Shown here: positions 35,422 to 47,305 of the stretch, one piece after another
Layout: the number at the start of each line of letters is the position of its first letter
Position numbering within the stretch: position 1 is the stretch's first letter
Origin: Siphonodentalium dalli
Taxonomy: Eukaryota > Mollusca > Scaphopoda > Gadilida > Siphonodentaliidae
NCBI GenBank assembly: GCA_032622095.1
Contig: CP136062.1
Location: 156,296,875 to 156,360,874, forward strand
Length of the DNA: 64,000 nt
Direction: 5' to 3'
Translations under genes and position numbers: made by a program
Notes under the pieces: generated by a model
The model's database searches: none
Seen by the model: only the letters and a program-made list of their open reading frames with translations
Told to the model about the DNA's origin: nothing

Positions 35422-36094
35422 TTAAACTTTAAATATACAGTCAACAATTTATCGTTACAGTTATGGGTTTCTAAAATTGCAAGTGGCCAAACAAGATACT
35501 GTGTACATTCGCGAAATGAAACTATACAAAGTACCTGTATCTTGTTCTGCCTCTTAAAATTGTATAAACCTATATACGCAACAAAAAATATATTGATTGC
35601 TAATATTACATCCCGACACATGATTTTCAATATATTTATAGAAAGAGTTACCTCAAATCTGTCGGTTGCAAAAATAATATATAACAATTTCTGTTATTTG
35701 AGTATCCAGTTCAAACGATAGGATAAAAAATCATCACACATGACAAAACAAGCACTGTATGTGCCTTAATAAACATCGTAACCCTGTATTTTTAAATGCA
35801 CATATTCTAGGACGGGTGATGTGTAATAAACACAGAAAGACACTTGTATTAATGGATTTGTTGATACAGCACTTGTGCCATTGAGGAAAGATAGAACTCT
35901 AGGGTGTGCTGTTCATTCCGTCATTGTGCGCTAGCACTCGTGTCATATCAACAAACCCATAAACAAAATTGTGTAATTCTAAGTATATACAGCATGGTTT
36001 CAATAGCTGTTTCATGAATCATGCAGATTGCAGGTTTACTGTTCAGGTACTAGCCCAAGTCTTTTCGGTATGCAACAGCTTGAGATATCGAATA
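35422..36094. other. No recognised gene
   Basis: Open frames 35356-35721 (+) and 35340-35687 (-) start inside the TTAA element and overlap each other on opposite strands. No domain was recognised, and they are unlikely genes. Confidence 0.5.
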
Positions 36095-36307
36095 CAGTAA
36101 TGCCCAGAGTATAATCGACTCCTTAAACACAGTAGAATTATGGGTAACTTTTCAGGATTTAGTCGGAAATATGGCTTGTTGCCATTCATCAGAAAGCTCT
36201 CTGAGAGCTTTCCGATGAATGGCAACAAGCCATATTTCCAACTAAATCCTGAAAAGTTACCCATAATTCTGCTGTGGTTAAGGAGTTGATTACTTAGAGC
36301 ATTACTG
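36095..36307. mobile_element. 213-bp near-perfect palindrome (MITE)
   Basis: The ends are CAGTAATGC and GCATTACTG. The arms contain GAATTATGGGTAACTTTTCA, AAATATGGCTTGTTGCCATT and their complements, meeting at AAAGCTCTCTGAGAGCTTT near 36200. No flanking duplication is seen. Related copies are the core of 34015-34268 and a half copy at 39326-39415. Confidence 0.85.
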
Positions 36308-37305
36308 CAGTTGAAACTGTTTTGGATCGAGTCCTGTCCGGCTACTCTTCTATAACCTCTCAAGATTTTGAAGTGTTGAATGGGTCACCATGAATCGCTC
36401 AATTAAACAATCGCAACGGTGTTGAGTGTTTTGCTTATCGCTCACTATTTACTGCTGTATATAAACAAACGATTGACTCACACAAAGTGTGTTTTGTGGA
36501 TAATAACGCATTCATATGAACATTATCCTATACTATTAGTATATTCTTGGGAAACTTTTTGTAAATGTTATTTATAAATTATAACCTATAACGAAGGCCA
36601 TCCATTCCTTTAAGTTCCAAAGATATAAGGAGAATCACTGCATTTTAATTGCATACCGCATCCATCGTGGTGCTGTTTTGTGTTCAAGTGACAACCTTAC
36701 CATGGTGTTGGAAATTACTGCAGTGTAATACCACAGCATTACCTGGGTAACACCACGTTAGAGATGGTCAATTACTTTAAGTATATGCAGGTTTGAAATC
36801 ATCACGCTTGGGAAAGGCTGCCCTCTATGTTCTTATAAAAAAGCGTCACTTTGACCTAATCCGACGAAATACTGGTAGTGCTACAATCAAGATAACTTCA
36901 ACCCACAATTCTGGGCGTAAAGTCCATTATAGAAGAGTATCGGGATGGGACTCGGTCCAAAACAGCATCAACCCAACCGATACCACAAGTTGTGGACAGG
37001 GAAAACTTGGTCTAAACAGGTACTAGTACATGCATGTATTACAAGCATTAAAGGGTACACTAAATCCGGCCATTTATGAGACCATCTCCTTGTATACTCA
37101 ACAGAATATATGCAACAAATGAATGTGCTCTATGTCTAAGCCACATTAAGCTCCTTGTACAGATTACTTGGTGATACAGCAGGTTGACAAAGATAAAGGA
37201 ACATCAGAATATTTTTATTCTGTGATGGATTTTAAGGCCTGTATGTGTGTACATGTACATGAATCTGATTATATTGACATGCTGCAATAATGTGTCACTT
37301 GAAGT
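36308..37305. other. No recognised gene
   Basis: A short stretch near 37080-37115 (ACAGAATATATGCAACAAAT) resembles 349-375 in copy A. With the 37306-37622 repeat this hints at old shared sequence with the 5' part of the window. The frame 36793-37026 has no recognised motif. Confidence 0.4.
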
Positions 37306-37622
37306 GATGTGAAACACTCCAATAGGGTGATAAAATATAAATGGAGAATAATCTTGTTAAAAGTAGTACTTTTTACAAACATTATATCCAAATTAACAAC
37401 ACACACCATCATTCGTATACATAATTAAATGCAGTAACTATCAAAGGCGAACTCGTTTTCGTTATATTATCGCCGATAGATGCGCCCCGAATCGAGTAGT
37501 AAATATTCACAATTGAGCGTAGTTCAGACAATGTTTTCTATGGAGTATTACGGTTGATTTGCTTTCGATTTTCGGCTATGTTAGTAGAATGCTACCTTAT
37601 TCCAGTTGGCATATCGCCTTGG
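37306..37622 (+). repeat. Diverged dispersed repeat (partner at 10915-11220)
   Basis: See 10915-11220. Same orientation, no coding frame. Confidence 0.75.
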
Positions 37623-38926
37623 TACTAACTGATCAGTTTCACGCACCAGAACAAGTGCATAATATATCTTTAAAAGTTCATATCCTTCAGACAAGCTCAG
37701 AAACAAGGCTTGAGACTGATCCATGGGTACTGTTGTGCTTTGTGTAGAGATATGAAACTGGTACACCTCCAAATTCTGGTCAATGTAGTATGAAGTACGG
37801 TATAACAAAGGTTATGCATACACTGGATGCCATAGTGCACATTTTCTGAGACTCATACAGGTACATACAGAAGCATACAGGTACAAGTATGTTGTAGAAT
37901 TGAATTCACTAACTTCACTTGCCAAGATTTTCACCACTAAGTCTGATAAAATGTAGACGTCACTGATCGGTCTCCATCAAGGAAGGAATTGATGTGTCAT
38001 TTTTGCCTTTGATGAAGACATTGGTCATCATTTGGTTATATATTAAAGTCTCCCCTTCGCTGCACAGTACTGGATTCAGTGCATACCGTCCATTGGCATA
38101 CATATGGTACATGTATATAGCCAGGACTGTCACAAAGCAACAACTCACATTATGTCATGCATGGACGAATACCGATAACATCTAGATTACATGTATCCGT
38201 TACATGTACACCGAATAACATTTGAAATCCTTCCTCATCCAGTCCTGGACAGAATTAATAATATTGGTATCAAGGGTAATCATTATCTGCAAGAAACACT
38301 CAGGAAACATGATTCTATGATTGGTTGTCAGATATCATGCCTTGAATGAAATGTGTATGTCTCAATCCAGTCAGGCAGCTCCTCCTGTCTGAAAAATAAG
38401 ATTTGAATGCTTGTAATGACATCAGAAAAGCGGAATGACTAATCATGTACATATTATTAAGATGTACGGTCCAAATTAATCACCCGGGGGGGGGGGGGGA
38501 GGGGCAGTTATAACAGTAATGTTATCCATTCAAACGCTGCATGTTGGTCAGAATCAGCTACAAATACATATATTTACATACTAAGTGTTGTCATCACTAA
38601 ATCCAGCATACTGATTGGTCGGCGCCCACGTGGCTAGTTGCAGTTATTTCTCGGTGAATGCGCAACGGCTCATAACACCAAGCTCACAACACCATACATA
38701 CGTCATTGGGTTTGGAAAGACGAACGCGTAATGTTTTGGGAGCATTTGGACTCGCGCAGGATTGACTTAATACATCATCTGGTTGCAATATGAAGAGAAA
38801 TTGTTCCTATTAACTTTTGCCAAGGGTGCTATTGGGTACTTTGGGCTGTTTTTTGTCACGATACACTATTCAATTTAAATACATTTACAAAAGTGGCTTT
38901 TTCGCTAAATGTATATAAATATAAGG
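37623..38926. other. No recognised gene
   Basis: Holds a G14-type tract at about 38485-38500. No coding motif is seen. Confidence 0.5.
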
Positions 38927-39075
38927 ATTAACTGTCATGTGGACTATTTTAATGGAGATGTAACCGTGAGGAAAGTGGTCATAACTTGTATGTAAAACCC
39001 TTTGGGTTTTACACAAGTTATGTCCACTTACCTCACGGTTACATCTCCATAAAAACAGTCCACATGACAGTTAAT
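38927..39075. mobile_element. 149-bp palindrome (hairpin MITE)
   Basis: ATTAACTGTCATGTGGACT at the left faces its complement at the right. The arms of about 70 bases include GGAGATGTAACCGTGAGG and its complement, with the centre at CCCTTTGGG near 39001. A few mismatches suggest a fairly young element. No target duplication was recognised. Confidence 0.85.
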
Positions 39076-39325
39076 ACTTATGTACATATACTAGTAGCAT
39101 ATACCGTTGTAACAGGATACCTCCCCTTAAATATCTCCCCACAAACAATACCCACATGAATGACTAAAATAAAATTTCACTCATTTGATATGTTACTTGA
39201 ACAAACAAAATTAAATAAAAAACAAACGTAAATCTCATAAAACATCTTTTTCGGGCCATTTCATGGTCAAATGATATCAAAAGGGTGAATTTTCTTTTAG
39301 TCAAAGATTGGGGGAATGTCAGGGA

Positions 39326-39415
39326 ATTACAGTAATGCCCAAAGTAAGTGACCACTTAACTTCAGGATTGTGGGTAATTTTTCAGGATTTATTCAGAAAT
39401 ATGGCTTGTGTGGTC
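39326..39415 (+). mobile_element. Half copy of the 36095-36307 palindrome family
   Basis: Starts TACAGTAATGCCC and continues GTGGGTAATTTTTCAGGATT and AGAAATATGGCTTGT, matching one arm only. The second arm is missing. Confidence 0.8.
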
Positions 39416-39734
39416 TCACACCAGAAACTTCTAACACAGCAGTACTAGAAAGGTTACCGCTTCAACACTGCACCAAATCGGTTGATATTTATGTAAAATA
39501 TACGAAGCAGACTAGGTGTTATGTATTGCTCTGCGTACCTATTTTTCCATGTACCTAAAAATAAGTCAAGCCCTGTTCCATGTGTGAGGTATGGCTACAT
39601 GTATACTCAAAGTAATTGGCACCTCTTAGTATAGTGCCCCCGTTAATACTGCAGTATTAAAGATATATAAAGCACAGTAACCTCCAGCACCTCATTATGG
39701 TTACTAGTACAGTTTCAACGTTGCATATACCACA

Positions 39735-39890
39735 GTTACACCCCATATGCATGTTGTCATGTCACACCCCATATGCATGTTGTCATGTTACACCCCATAT
39801 GCATGTTGTCATGTTACACCCCATATGCATGTTACACCCCATATGGCATATGCATGTTGTCATGTTACACCCCATATGCATGTTGTCATG
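39735..39890 (+). repeat. 26-bp minisatellite
   Basis: About six units of GTTACACCCCATATGCATG, then TTGTCAT, with one shortened unit around 39826-39850. Each unit contains the palindrome ATATGCAT. Because 26 is not a multiple of 3, two overlapping plus-strand open frames (39697-39987 and 39747-40157) arise from it. They are repeat artefacts. Confidence 0.92.
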
Positions 39891-41040
39891 TTTCGCATGC
39901 ATGAAAATAAAATGCAGTGTTTTTCCTCCTATCTGTGGAACGGATGGCCTTCGTTACATGTACATGTATATATTATTCCAAATATAGGACATGGGCACGC
40001 TGATAGAAAAATTGTATTGTATATACGGGAGTTAAATGTAGCACATAATGAACTTTTAAGTTGCCAACATTGTTTAGGCTGTCAATTTATAAACTCCACC
40101 CATCCATGTTGTCAGGCTGCATTGATTGGCATTACACAAACAAGCATGAAAAGATAATTTAGTGATTCATCTTATTCATGCATATATAAGTTCATTGAAC
40201 AAGATCCATGTGGCTGTTTTAATTTTCAACTTTTGGTGTGATATTTGTTGGTGTATCATAACTGCATGGTGCTCCACAACAGTAATCGACTTGATACCGT
40301 GGTGGATATCATATACTGCCCGTATATACTGCGATCATTACCAGGTATCCCCCCCCGGAAAACAACTGCGGGACACAACGTACCGGGGGGTGGGGTGGTA
40401 CTTAGGCGTAAAAAATTTACACGTAAATTTTTTCCTTATTCATTTAGGGGGGGGGGGGTTGTCGGAAAAAATTTGCATGTAATATTTTTCCAAATATGTA
40501 TTTTCAGACTCACAACTTCAATTTTCTCTCATTTTATAGAATATGGATTAACCTTAATATCCAAATCATATATACATGAGTAATACAATCCACATAAAAC
40601 AATTTTGGATAACCACTGTCTTGGTGTACATGTGATATTGACCCCATTAACCCTCTTAATAATGCCAACTATGTCAGTGTCTACCAGTCGATTGCAGAAT
40701 TCTACCCTGCGATCGCTTATCTGGCAAATTTTTACTGCAGAACTATCCCATGTATTAAACAATTTCTCCTCCAATGGTATCAGAAAACAGTTATATGCTG
40801 GTATCTCACTCATCTCATTTGCATCTTTTTCAAAGTCGAGGTAATGACTAGTTGTCATTTTTTAAAGTGCATACATAGCGTTGCGATCACCAATATACAT
40901 GTTTGTACATGTCATGACATCACGAGGTACAAATCTGCGTTCTACTGGTAGACAATGACCATCTTAGTCACAATAATCTAAACTAAGTTAACAAGCACCT
41001 TCTCGTGAATTGTATGCTCCGGTGTTTTTTTCGCTTTCCG
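39891..41040. other. No recognised gene
   Basis: The frames 40162-40482 and 40245-40583 (+) and 40529-40858 (-) lack recognisable domains. A G10 run near 40447 and a related AAAAATTTACACGTAAATTT-type palindrome near 40408-40430 are present. Confidence 0.45.
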
Positions 41041-41049
41041 GTCAAACCG

Positions 41050-41225
41050 AGTTGTTGTCCGGCTGCGGTAGATTTGATTTGGGGGGGGCGGGCAAATGGT
41101 CAGTGGAAAAAAACTGCAGTTTTTGCTGTTTTGGGGGGGGGGGATACCCAAACCGAAGAAAACAGTTTTTTCCACCCTGTGTCTGCAGTTTTTTTCCGCC
41201 CCCCCCCCCTGCCCCCCCCATTTTT
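41050..41225. other. Clustered G- and C-homopolymer runs
   Basis: GGGGGGGCGGGC near 41081, G10 near 41135 and C9/C7 runs near 41201-41218 lie within about 150 bases. They are separated by inverted AACTGCAG/CTGCAG words. The G-runs on one side can pair with the C-runs on the other or form G-quadruplexes. Open frames here on both strands follow the homopolymers. Confidence 0.7.
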
Positions 41226-41649
41226 AAGGGCCATAATTTTGAGGATAGCAGTATATACATGTATTGGTGACAATGTACAAATATTCATCTGCATGGTAGC
41301 TATACATGTAGATTATAAACTCACCACTGGTATTTTGGCGAACAGACTTCCAGTAATATTTCACCTGTCATTTGTTCATTGCCACGTGTCTAGCTAGACA
41401 GGACCGACGCTTAGACTAATCATGGGCGAAATCAATCTTCATATGTTGAAGATGAGAGGGCATGATGCCGCATCCACCATGGCTAATGAATCTGGTATTT
41501 CTGTAATTGAAGAAAAAATACATGTACATGTATGCTGCATATATATATGTATGTGATATGGATGCATGTATTTTCATAATTTGCAAACATATTCAAAAAC
41601 CAAGTGTAAAGTTCATTCTTCCAACAATATTAGCATTTTCGGCGATTCA

Positions 41650-42340
41650 GATGTCAGAAGACCATAATTCAATCGTAAGTGGAGGAATCGGGCCTGACAA
41701 AACCATGGATAGTTTGTTACGATGTCATCGCAGATGAGAATATTTAATATCGGTGGTTAACCACGTGATTAACTATCCTATGATATTTCTATTTACTTTG
41801 TACGATTTTTACGTACACGCAAATTTCACCAAGTGGAGGTAACCAAGGATACGTCACAATTTTTGCAAATCTGCATTGATATAACTCGTGATCATGTCGT
41901 GAGCATGCGCAGTCCAACTATCGGTTATTACCCAAGATGGGAATCTGTCCACTTACAATTGAATCGTAGTCATATGAATCATGAATGTTCACTCAGTGAA
42001 CGTACAGATGAAAGATATAATCTTAAGTGGAGGAACCGGGATCGACGAGATCGTGGATGGTTTGTTCACACGATTACGATGTCGTACATGATGAAATCAC
42101 AGTTTTTTTGTAAAGCATGTGATTGACTATCATGCGATCCTTCAGGCCACACTTTTTACATACACATGACTGATTAGTGATTACGTCGCAAATGGGGATA
42201 ACCAAGGATACGCCACAATTTCGCTTTTAAATAAAACAGTGCATGATATTATTTTTTACCTACTTACAATTGTATCGTGGTAATCTGAACGTTCACTTAG
42301 TGTTAAATTGGCCATGGCATGACAATATTAAAGAGATTGT
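41650..42340 (+). repeat. Degenerate ~350-bp tandem repeat
   Basis: 41670-42018 resembles 42019-42330. Landmarks are AAGTGGAGGAA-CGGG, GGAT-GTTTGTT, ACGATGTC, AACCAAGGATACG-CACAATTT, ACTTACAATTG and GTTCACT-AGTG. The frame 41833-42126 lies in it and is not supported as a gene. Confidence 0.7.
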
Positions 42341-42379
42341 GGGAATTCTATCAGATTGACTATCTATCTATCTACTCGA

Positions 42380-42770
42380 TACTCCATCGCCCTCAATGTG
42401 CTGAGGATTATGTGGAGGTCCAGGTGCTACCACGGCCGAGTAACTTTATAACCCTGTGGTGACTCCAGTAGCGTTCTTTAACGTGCACACACTGAGGCGT
42501 GTACACGGGTCAGCCATTAATGTCCGCGTCCGATCGGACAGCGTACTGAACCCACGACAACATACCTGGACAAGTGTTGTAATGGGGGGGAAGTCGGCAT
42601 TTTTGCATTCGGATCTTTATTCAGTGATCTCGAATGAGACTTTTCAGCCTGACAAACTTGTATCTGACCGAGTTCTGATTTTTGTCAGAATACCCTGACC
42701 ACGTTACGATCCCCGGTCCGATAGCACGAGAGACCAGTACGCTACCTGTCGGCCACCGACTTCCCTTGAC
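42380..42770 (-). mobile_element. SINE-like element with tRNA-like head
   Basis: On the minus strand it opens GTGGCCGACAGGTAGCG (42757 downward), close to a pol III A box. A weaker B-box-like GGGGATCGTAACG follows about 35 bases on. The body includes GTGTACACGCCTCAGTGTG and CACGTTAAAGAACGC, then GGTAGCACCTGGACCTCCAC, and ends in ATAGATAGATAG. The short simple-repeat tail fits a SINE 3' end. The B box is degenerate, so confidence is moderate. Confidence 0.55.
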
Positions 42771-44094
42771 ATTTGTTAGAATAATGGTATGAAGTATAAC
42801 TGATCATAACTGACAATTTCCTTATAAGCTACATGTATATTTTCAATAAATGGGACCTTTTTATTTTCCAACTATTGTCATATTAATGTCGACCGATAAT
42901 ACACTGCATTTATGGCAGAATTTGATTTTGCAGACGAAAATAGCCATTCCCGGATAGTTTTTTCTTTTTATGTAGCATAAAATTTAGGCCAATTTATAAT
43001 TCATTAAAAATCGTTTTTGCAGTTGGGAACGCAGTTGGGAATATTGTGTAGGGCTACCTTTATATATGAATCATAAATGCCATATAATCATAGTCCGTCA
43101 GAAGTTACTATTTTGACCAAAAAAATGTTCATTTATCAATGACGGATTCCATTTTCTGAAATATTACACGGAAACAAAATTAGGCCGATTTACTATCAAA
43201 TTTCATTTGAATAAAATGGATAATTCGTGCCCTTTTAATTGTAGTTCGATTAAATATTTTACTAGTAACAGTCTGTTCATAATGAGAAATCACTTCAATT
43301 GATTACTAATTAGTTTCACTTACCTAAAATCCGATCAATTTGTATCCTATGAAAACGTAAGATGGACGTAGTTTTTTATCCACGAAGCCTCGATCTGAGC
43401 CGGTAGGTAAAACAATAGGAATGCTTTTGCCCCTGTTGTAAAGTGGAACGAAATTACACGCTCAAATTTGTAATAATAAAAGTTCAACGAAGCAATAGAT
43501 TGATAAGGCCACCACCAACAGGAACGTGGAGACAGGGTGATTGGGGTGTATATATCCCAAACAGTTCTAATAATTAAAAATTTCATGACTGCCACATTAG
43601 TTGTAAACTTCACACCATATAAGAGGACCCCCACCCCCTGGAATACGGAATAATACCACTTAACACAGAGGGTGGAATACGAAATACCAGTTAACAGCCA
43701 TATGGATAAATTCTCTATTGTCGTACGAACGCAGGTCATAATGTCCATGTCTAAAATGATATAAATTGATGATCGACGATCTGTATGTCAAACCGTGCAT
43801 TTATTGTGACAAACATCGCATTTATATTATTCTTATGCTCATTTTTTTTGGAAGGTTGGAATACGAATACCGGTATTTTTGGAATACCGAATACCTCCTA
43901 ACAGAGGGGCCGGCATATGTCGTACCTCGTAACAGGGCATGGAATACGGCGTACGAAATGGGGGGGGGGGCTATTATACCGGGTATGACATACATAAAAA
44001 ACACACTCACCGCGCTGTTGAAGGGGGGGGGGGGGTGTCTGTGCAACCTTTGTTTATTAATTTAACCCTTTCATAACGGGATTTAGGCTGGTGC
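42771..44094. other. No recognised gene
   Basis: The minus frame 43347-43748 (133 codons) has no recognisable motif. G-rich runs lie near 43961 and 44023. GGAATAC words recur between 43640 and 43950. Confidence 0.45.
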
Positions 44095-46370
44095 AGCATT
44101 AAGGACGCTGTTTGTATTAAACATTTATCATGGTCAGTGTATGCATTTTAAAACACAGGGCAAGTTAGGTTACATCATTTAATTGATATTCTAGTTAAAA
44201 TAGTCTGTGAAACTACTTTAAAACCACATGTTATGCACCCTGTTTTGCCAACCAAACTATGAAATATAGATATGTTATTTGTTTTATTATCAGAGAAAAG
44301 CATTCTGCAAAGATATGGCCTTATACATGTTATAAACATGCAAATAGTGGCTTCATTTGGCCTTTCTACCATCATTTAGAGAGTCAAATCTGAAGAAATT
44401 CCCTTAGTTTGATATTTATGATTCCATAATCCCATGAAATGGTATTTAAAACCTCAAATGTCAGTATTTCCTATCAGATGGACATATCAACTAATAAATT
44501 AAACATTTCCCATGGTCATTACATGCATTTTTAATATACAAGGCAATGTAGAAAACATCATTTGATGGATATTTTACTTAAAATAGTCAGTGGAAACTAC
44601 ATAAAAGCAATATTGTATGCATCCCTGTATAGCCAAATCAAATTAAACTATGGATATTGTATTATTTATTTCATCTGAGACATGTATTCTGTTCAGATAT
44701 AGCCTTATATATGTTATAAAGATGCCAATAATGGCATAATTTAGGCTTTTTTTCCATAATTTAGAGGGTCAAAGCTGAATAAATTCCCTTATTTCAAATT
44801 TGTAAGATGCCAAGCCAGCTGAAATGGTATATCAAACCTCAAATGGCAGTATTTCTTATCAGATGGACATCTCTACCAATAAATTAAACATTTTTCATGG
44901 TCATTGCATGCATTTTAATATACAGGACAAGGCAGAAAACATCATTTGATGGATATTTTACTTAAAATAGTCTGTGGAAACAACATAAAAGCCATGTTGT
45001 ATGCATCCCTGTATAGCCAAAACAAATTAAACTATGGATATTTTATTGTTGATTTCATCAGAGACATGTATTCTGTTCAGATATAGCCTTATATATGTTA
45101 TAAAGATGCCAATAATGGCATAATTTAGGTTTTTTTTTCCATAATTTAGAGGGTCAAAGCTGAATAAATTCCCTTATTTTAAATTTGTAAGATGCCAAGC
45201 CAGCTGAAATGGTGTATCAAACCTCAAATGGCAGTATTTCTTATCAGATGGACATCTCTACCAATAAATTAAACATTTTTCATGGTCATTGCATGCATTT
45301 TAATATACAGGACAAGGCAGAAAACATCATTTGATGGATATTTTACTTAAAATAGTCTGTGGAAACAACCTAAAAGCCATGTTGTATGCATCCCTGAATA
45401 GCCAAAACAAATTAAACTATGGATATTTTATTGTTGATTTCATCAGAGACATGTATTCTGTTGAGATATAGCCTTATACATGTCATTAACATGCAAATAG
45501 TGGCTTCATTTTGGCTTTCTTCCATTATTTAGAGAGTCAAATCTGAAGGAATTCCCTTAGTTTGATATTTATGATCCCATAATCCCATGAAATGGTATTT
45601 TAAACCTCAATTGTCAGTATTTCTTATCAGATGGACATATCAACTAATGAATTAAACATTTCCCATGATCATTACAAGCATTTTAATATACAAGGCTATG
45701 TAGAAAACATCATTTGATGGATATTTTACTTAAAATGGTCTATGGAAACTACATAAAACAAATATTGTATGCATCCCTCTACAGCCAAATGCAATTGAAC
45801 TATGGATATTTTATTGTGCATTTTATCAGAGACATGTATTCTGTTGAGATATAGCCTTATACATGTTACTAACATGCAAATAGTGGCTTCATTTGGGCTT
45901 TCTTCCATAATTTAGAGGGTCAAAGCTGAATAAATTTCCTTAGGTTTCAAATTTAAAAGATGCCAAGCCAGCTGAAATGGTGTATCAAACCTAAAATGTC
46001 AGTATTTCTTATCAGATTGACATCTCTACCTATAAATTAAGCATTTATCATGGCCATTGCATGCATTTTAATATATAGGACAAGGCAGAACACATCACTT
46101 GATGGATATTTTACTTAAAATACTTTGTGGAAACTACATAAAAGCCACATTGTATGCTTTCCTATATAGCCAAATGAAATTCAACTATGGATAAATTGGA
46201 TATTTTATTGTTTGTATCATCAGAGACATGCATTCTGCTAAGATATAGTCTTTTGTGTATTATAAACATACAATAGGTGCATGGCCTCATTGGGCTTGCT
46301 TTCATAATACAAGAGAGTCAACTCTGAAGAAATACCATCGGTTTGAAATTGGTAGCATCTTCCATCCTTA
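44095..46370 (+). repeat. Six-unit ~384-bp tandem array with two unit subtypes
   Basis: ATTAAACATTT or ATTAAGCATTT recurs at 44116, 44498, 44883, 45268, 45651 and 46036, giving periods of 382-385. Units 3 and 4 are almost identical for their first two-thirds. Two alternative second halves occur: type 1 has GAGTCAAATCTGAAG and CCATAATCCCATGAAATGG; type 2 has GGGTCAAAGCTGAATAAAT and GATGCCAAGCCAGCTGAAAT. Their order along units 1-5 is 1-2-2-1-2; the sixth is diverged. Minus-strand frames of 60-66 codons recur once per type 1 unit and are not supported as genes. Confidence 0.92.
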
Positions 46371-46557
46371 TATAAGAGGGGTATATACCAGCTTGAAGTA
46401 CCTGTTTAATTAATAGGTTCAATGCAAGGGGCCACCAGAGAGGTTTGTCTAGTTCGGGATGGTGTTTATTAAAATTGTATAAAGGTCAGCAATCCCTAAG
46501 AGCATTGAGAAATAGATAAAAACACTTACTGACAGATTGCCAATAACAAAATTACAG
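46371..46557. other. Spacer between two tandem arrays
   Basis: No feature was recognised. Confidence 0.4.
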
Positions 46558-46825
46558 CTGTTACAGTGATTTGTCAACAAATATATAATTCTAGCTGTAT
46601 TATTAGTTCAAATATTTAACTATGAATAACATTTTCAGAATATTTAATCAACAGGTTGGACCTTTTCCAATGTTATGTAAACAAAACTGTTACAGTGAGT
46701 GACTTGTCAACAATTATATAATCCTATAGCTGTAGTATTACATGTAGTTCAAATATTTAAGAATGAATATGAATTTCAGAATATTTAATCAACAGGTTGG
46801 ACCTTTTTCAATGTTTACCATAACA
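46558..46825 (+). repeat. Two-unit ~130-bp tandem repeat
   Basis: TGTTACAGTGA..TTGTCAACAA.TATATAAT begins each unit (46558 and 46688), and each ends with AATCAACAGGTTGGACCTTT. The second unit has small insertions. Confidence 0.88.
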
Positions 46826-47204
46826 TTTTTATCACAATTTTGCTATCGTTGGACTTTTACAGTTATTCCATTACAGCAGTAATTTGTACATAACAATTAA
46901 TTCTTGGTTTAGAAATATTTTCTTTAAGTATTTCTTAACTTAGAAAAAAAATCTTTAAACAAGAAATATATATTTAATTTTTGAAGCCATTTTCTTAGTA
47001 AGGAAATTGTTTCTTGTTTCAAGACTAAAATCTATCTTATTTGAGAAAACTATCTCTTGACTGGTGGGAGTTTCTTAAATTTTCTTGATGTAGCAGACTT
47101 GGGGGGTATATTTCCCAAAATAAGATTTATTTTCCTGTTTCAGGAAATAGTTTTTCTTGTTTCAAGATATTTTATCTTATTAAGAAATTATTTTTGGCAG
47201 TGTA

Positions 47205-47305
47205 GCTTTGAGAATCATTGTAAGTTCCACCAAAGGTATAAATAAATGCTCCACGCTTCGGACAAATTAGTACCATCCGATTGCTCTACGAAAGGTTTCT
47301 GTCTG
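47205..47305. mobile_element. Older foldback element, right part
   Basis: Ends ATTGCTCTACGAAAG and TTCTGTCTG, the complement of the left end at 34015-34040. The stretch GCTTTGAGAATCATTGTAA continues the right arm of the palindrome interrupted at 34268 and resembles the arm TTAGAGCATTACTG of the family member at 36095-36307. Confidence 0.7.

Larger units (their letters stand above)
34271..47202. mobile_element. 12.9-kb CACTGCC-ended insertion with TA target duplication
   Basis: The left end reads CACTGCCAAAAATATTTTCT and the right end is the complement of CACTGCCAAAAATAATTTCT. Similarity continues inward as low-complexity AAGAAA/TCTTGAAA words for a few hundred bases. TA flanks both ends (34269-34270 and 47203-47204). 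The outer flanks belong to one older foldback element whose termini match each other at 34015 and 47305, which argues that everything between is one insertion event rather than two unrelated elements. TA duplication suggests a Tc1/mariner-type integration, but no transposase was found. The interior is a patchwork of MITEs, palindromes, a minisatellite, a SINE-like unit and a six-unit tandem array, each listed separately. Confidence 0.7.

Noticed and set aside
35340..35721. 115- and 121-codon overlapping frames
   Set aside because: They lie on opposite strands across a MITE end, without domains.
39697..40157. Cysteine/histidine-rich frames
   Set aside because: Generated by the 26-bp minisatellite; two overlapping frames show the same repeat in different phases.
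43347..43748. 133-codon minus-strand frame
   Set aside because: Long for chance but with no motif, no splice context and no second copy to test; not enough to call a gene.
44095..46370. CRISPR-like array
   Set aside because: Units of about 384 bp without unique spacers in an animal-type genome; it is a satellite-like tandem array.
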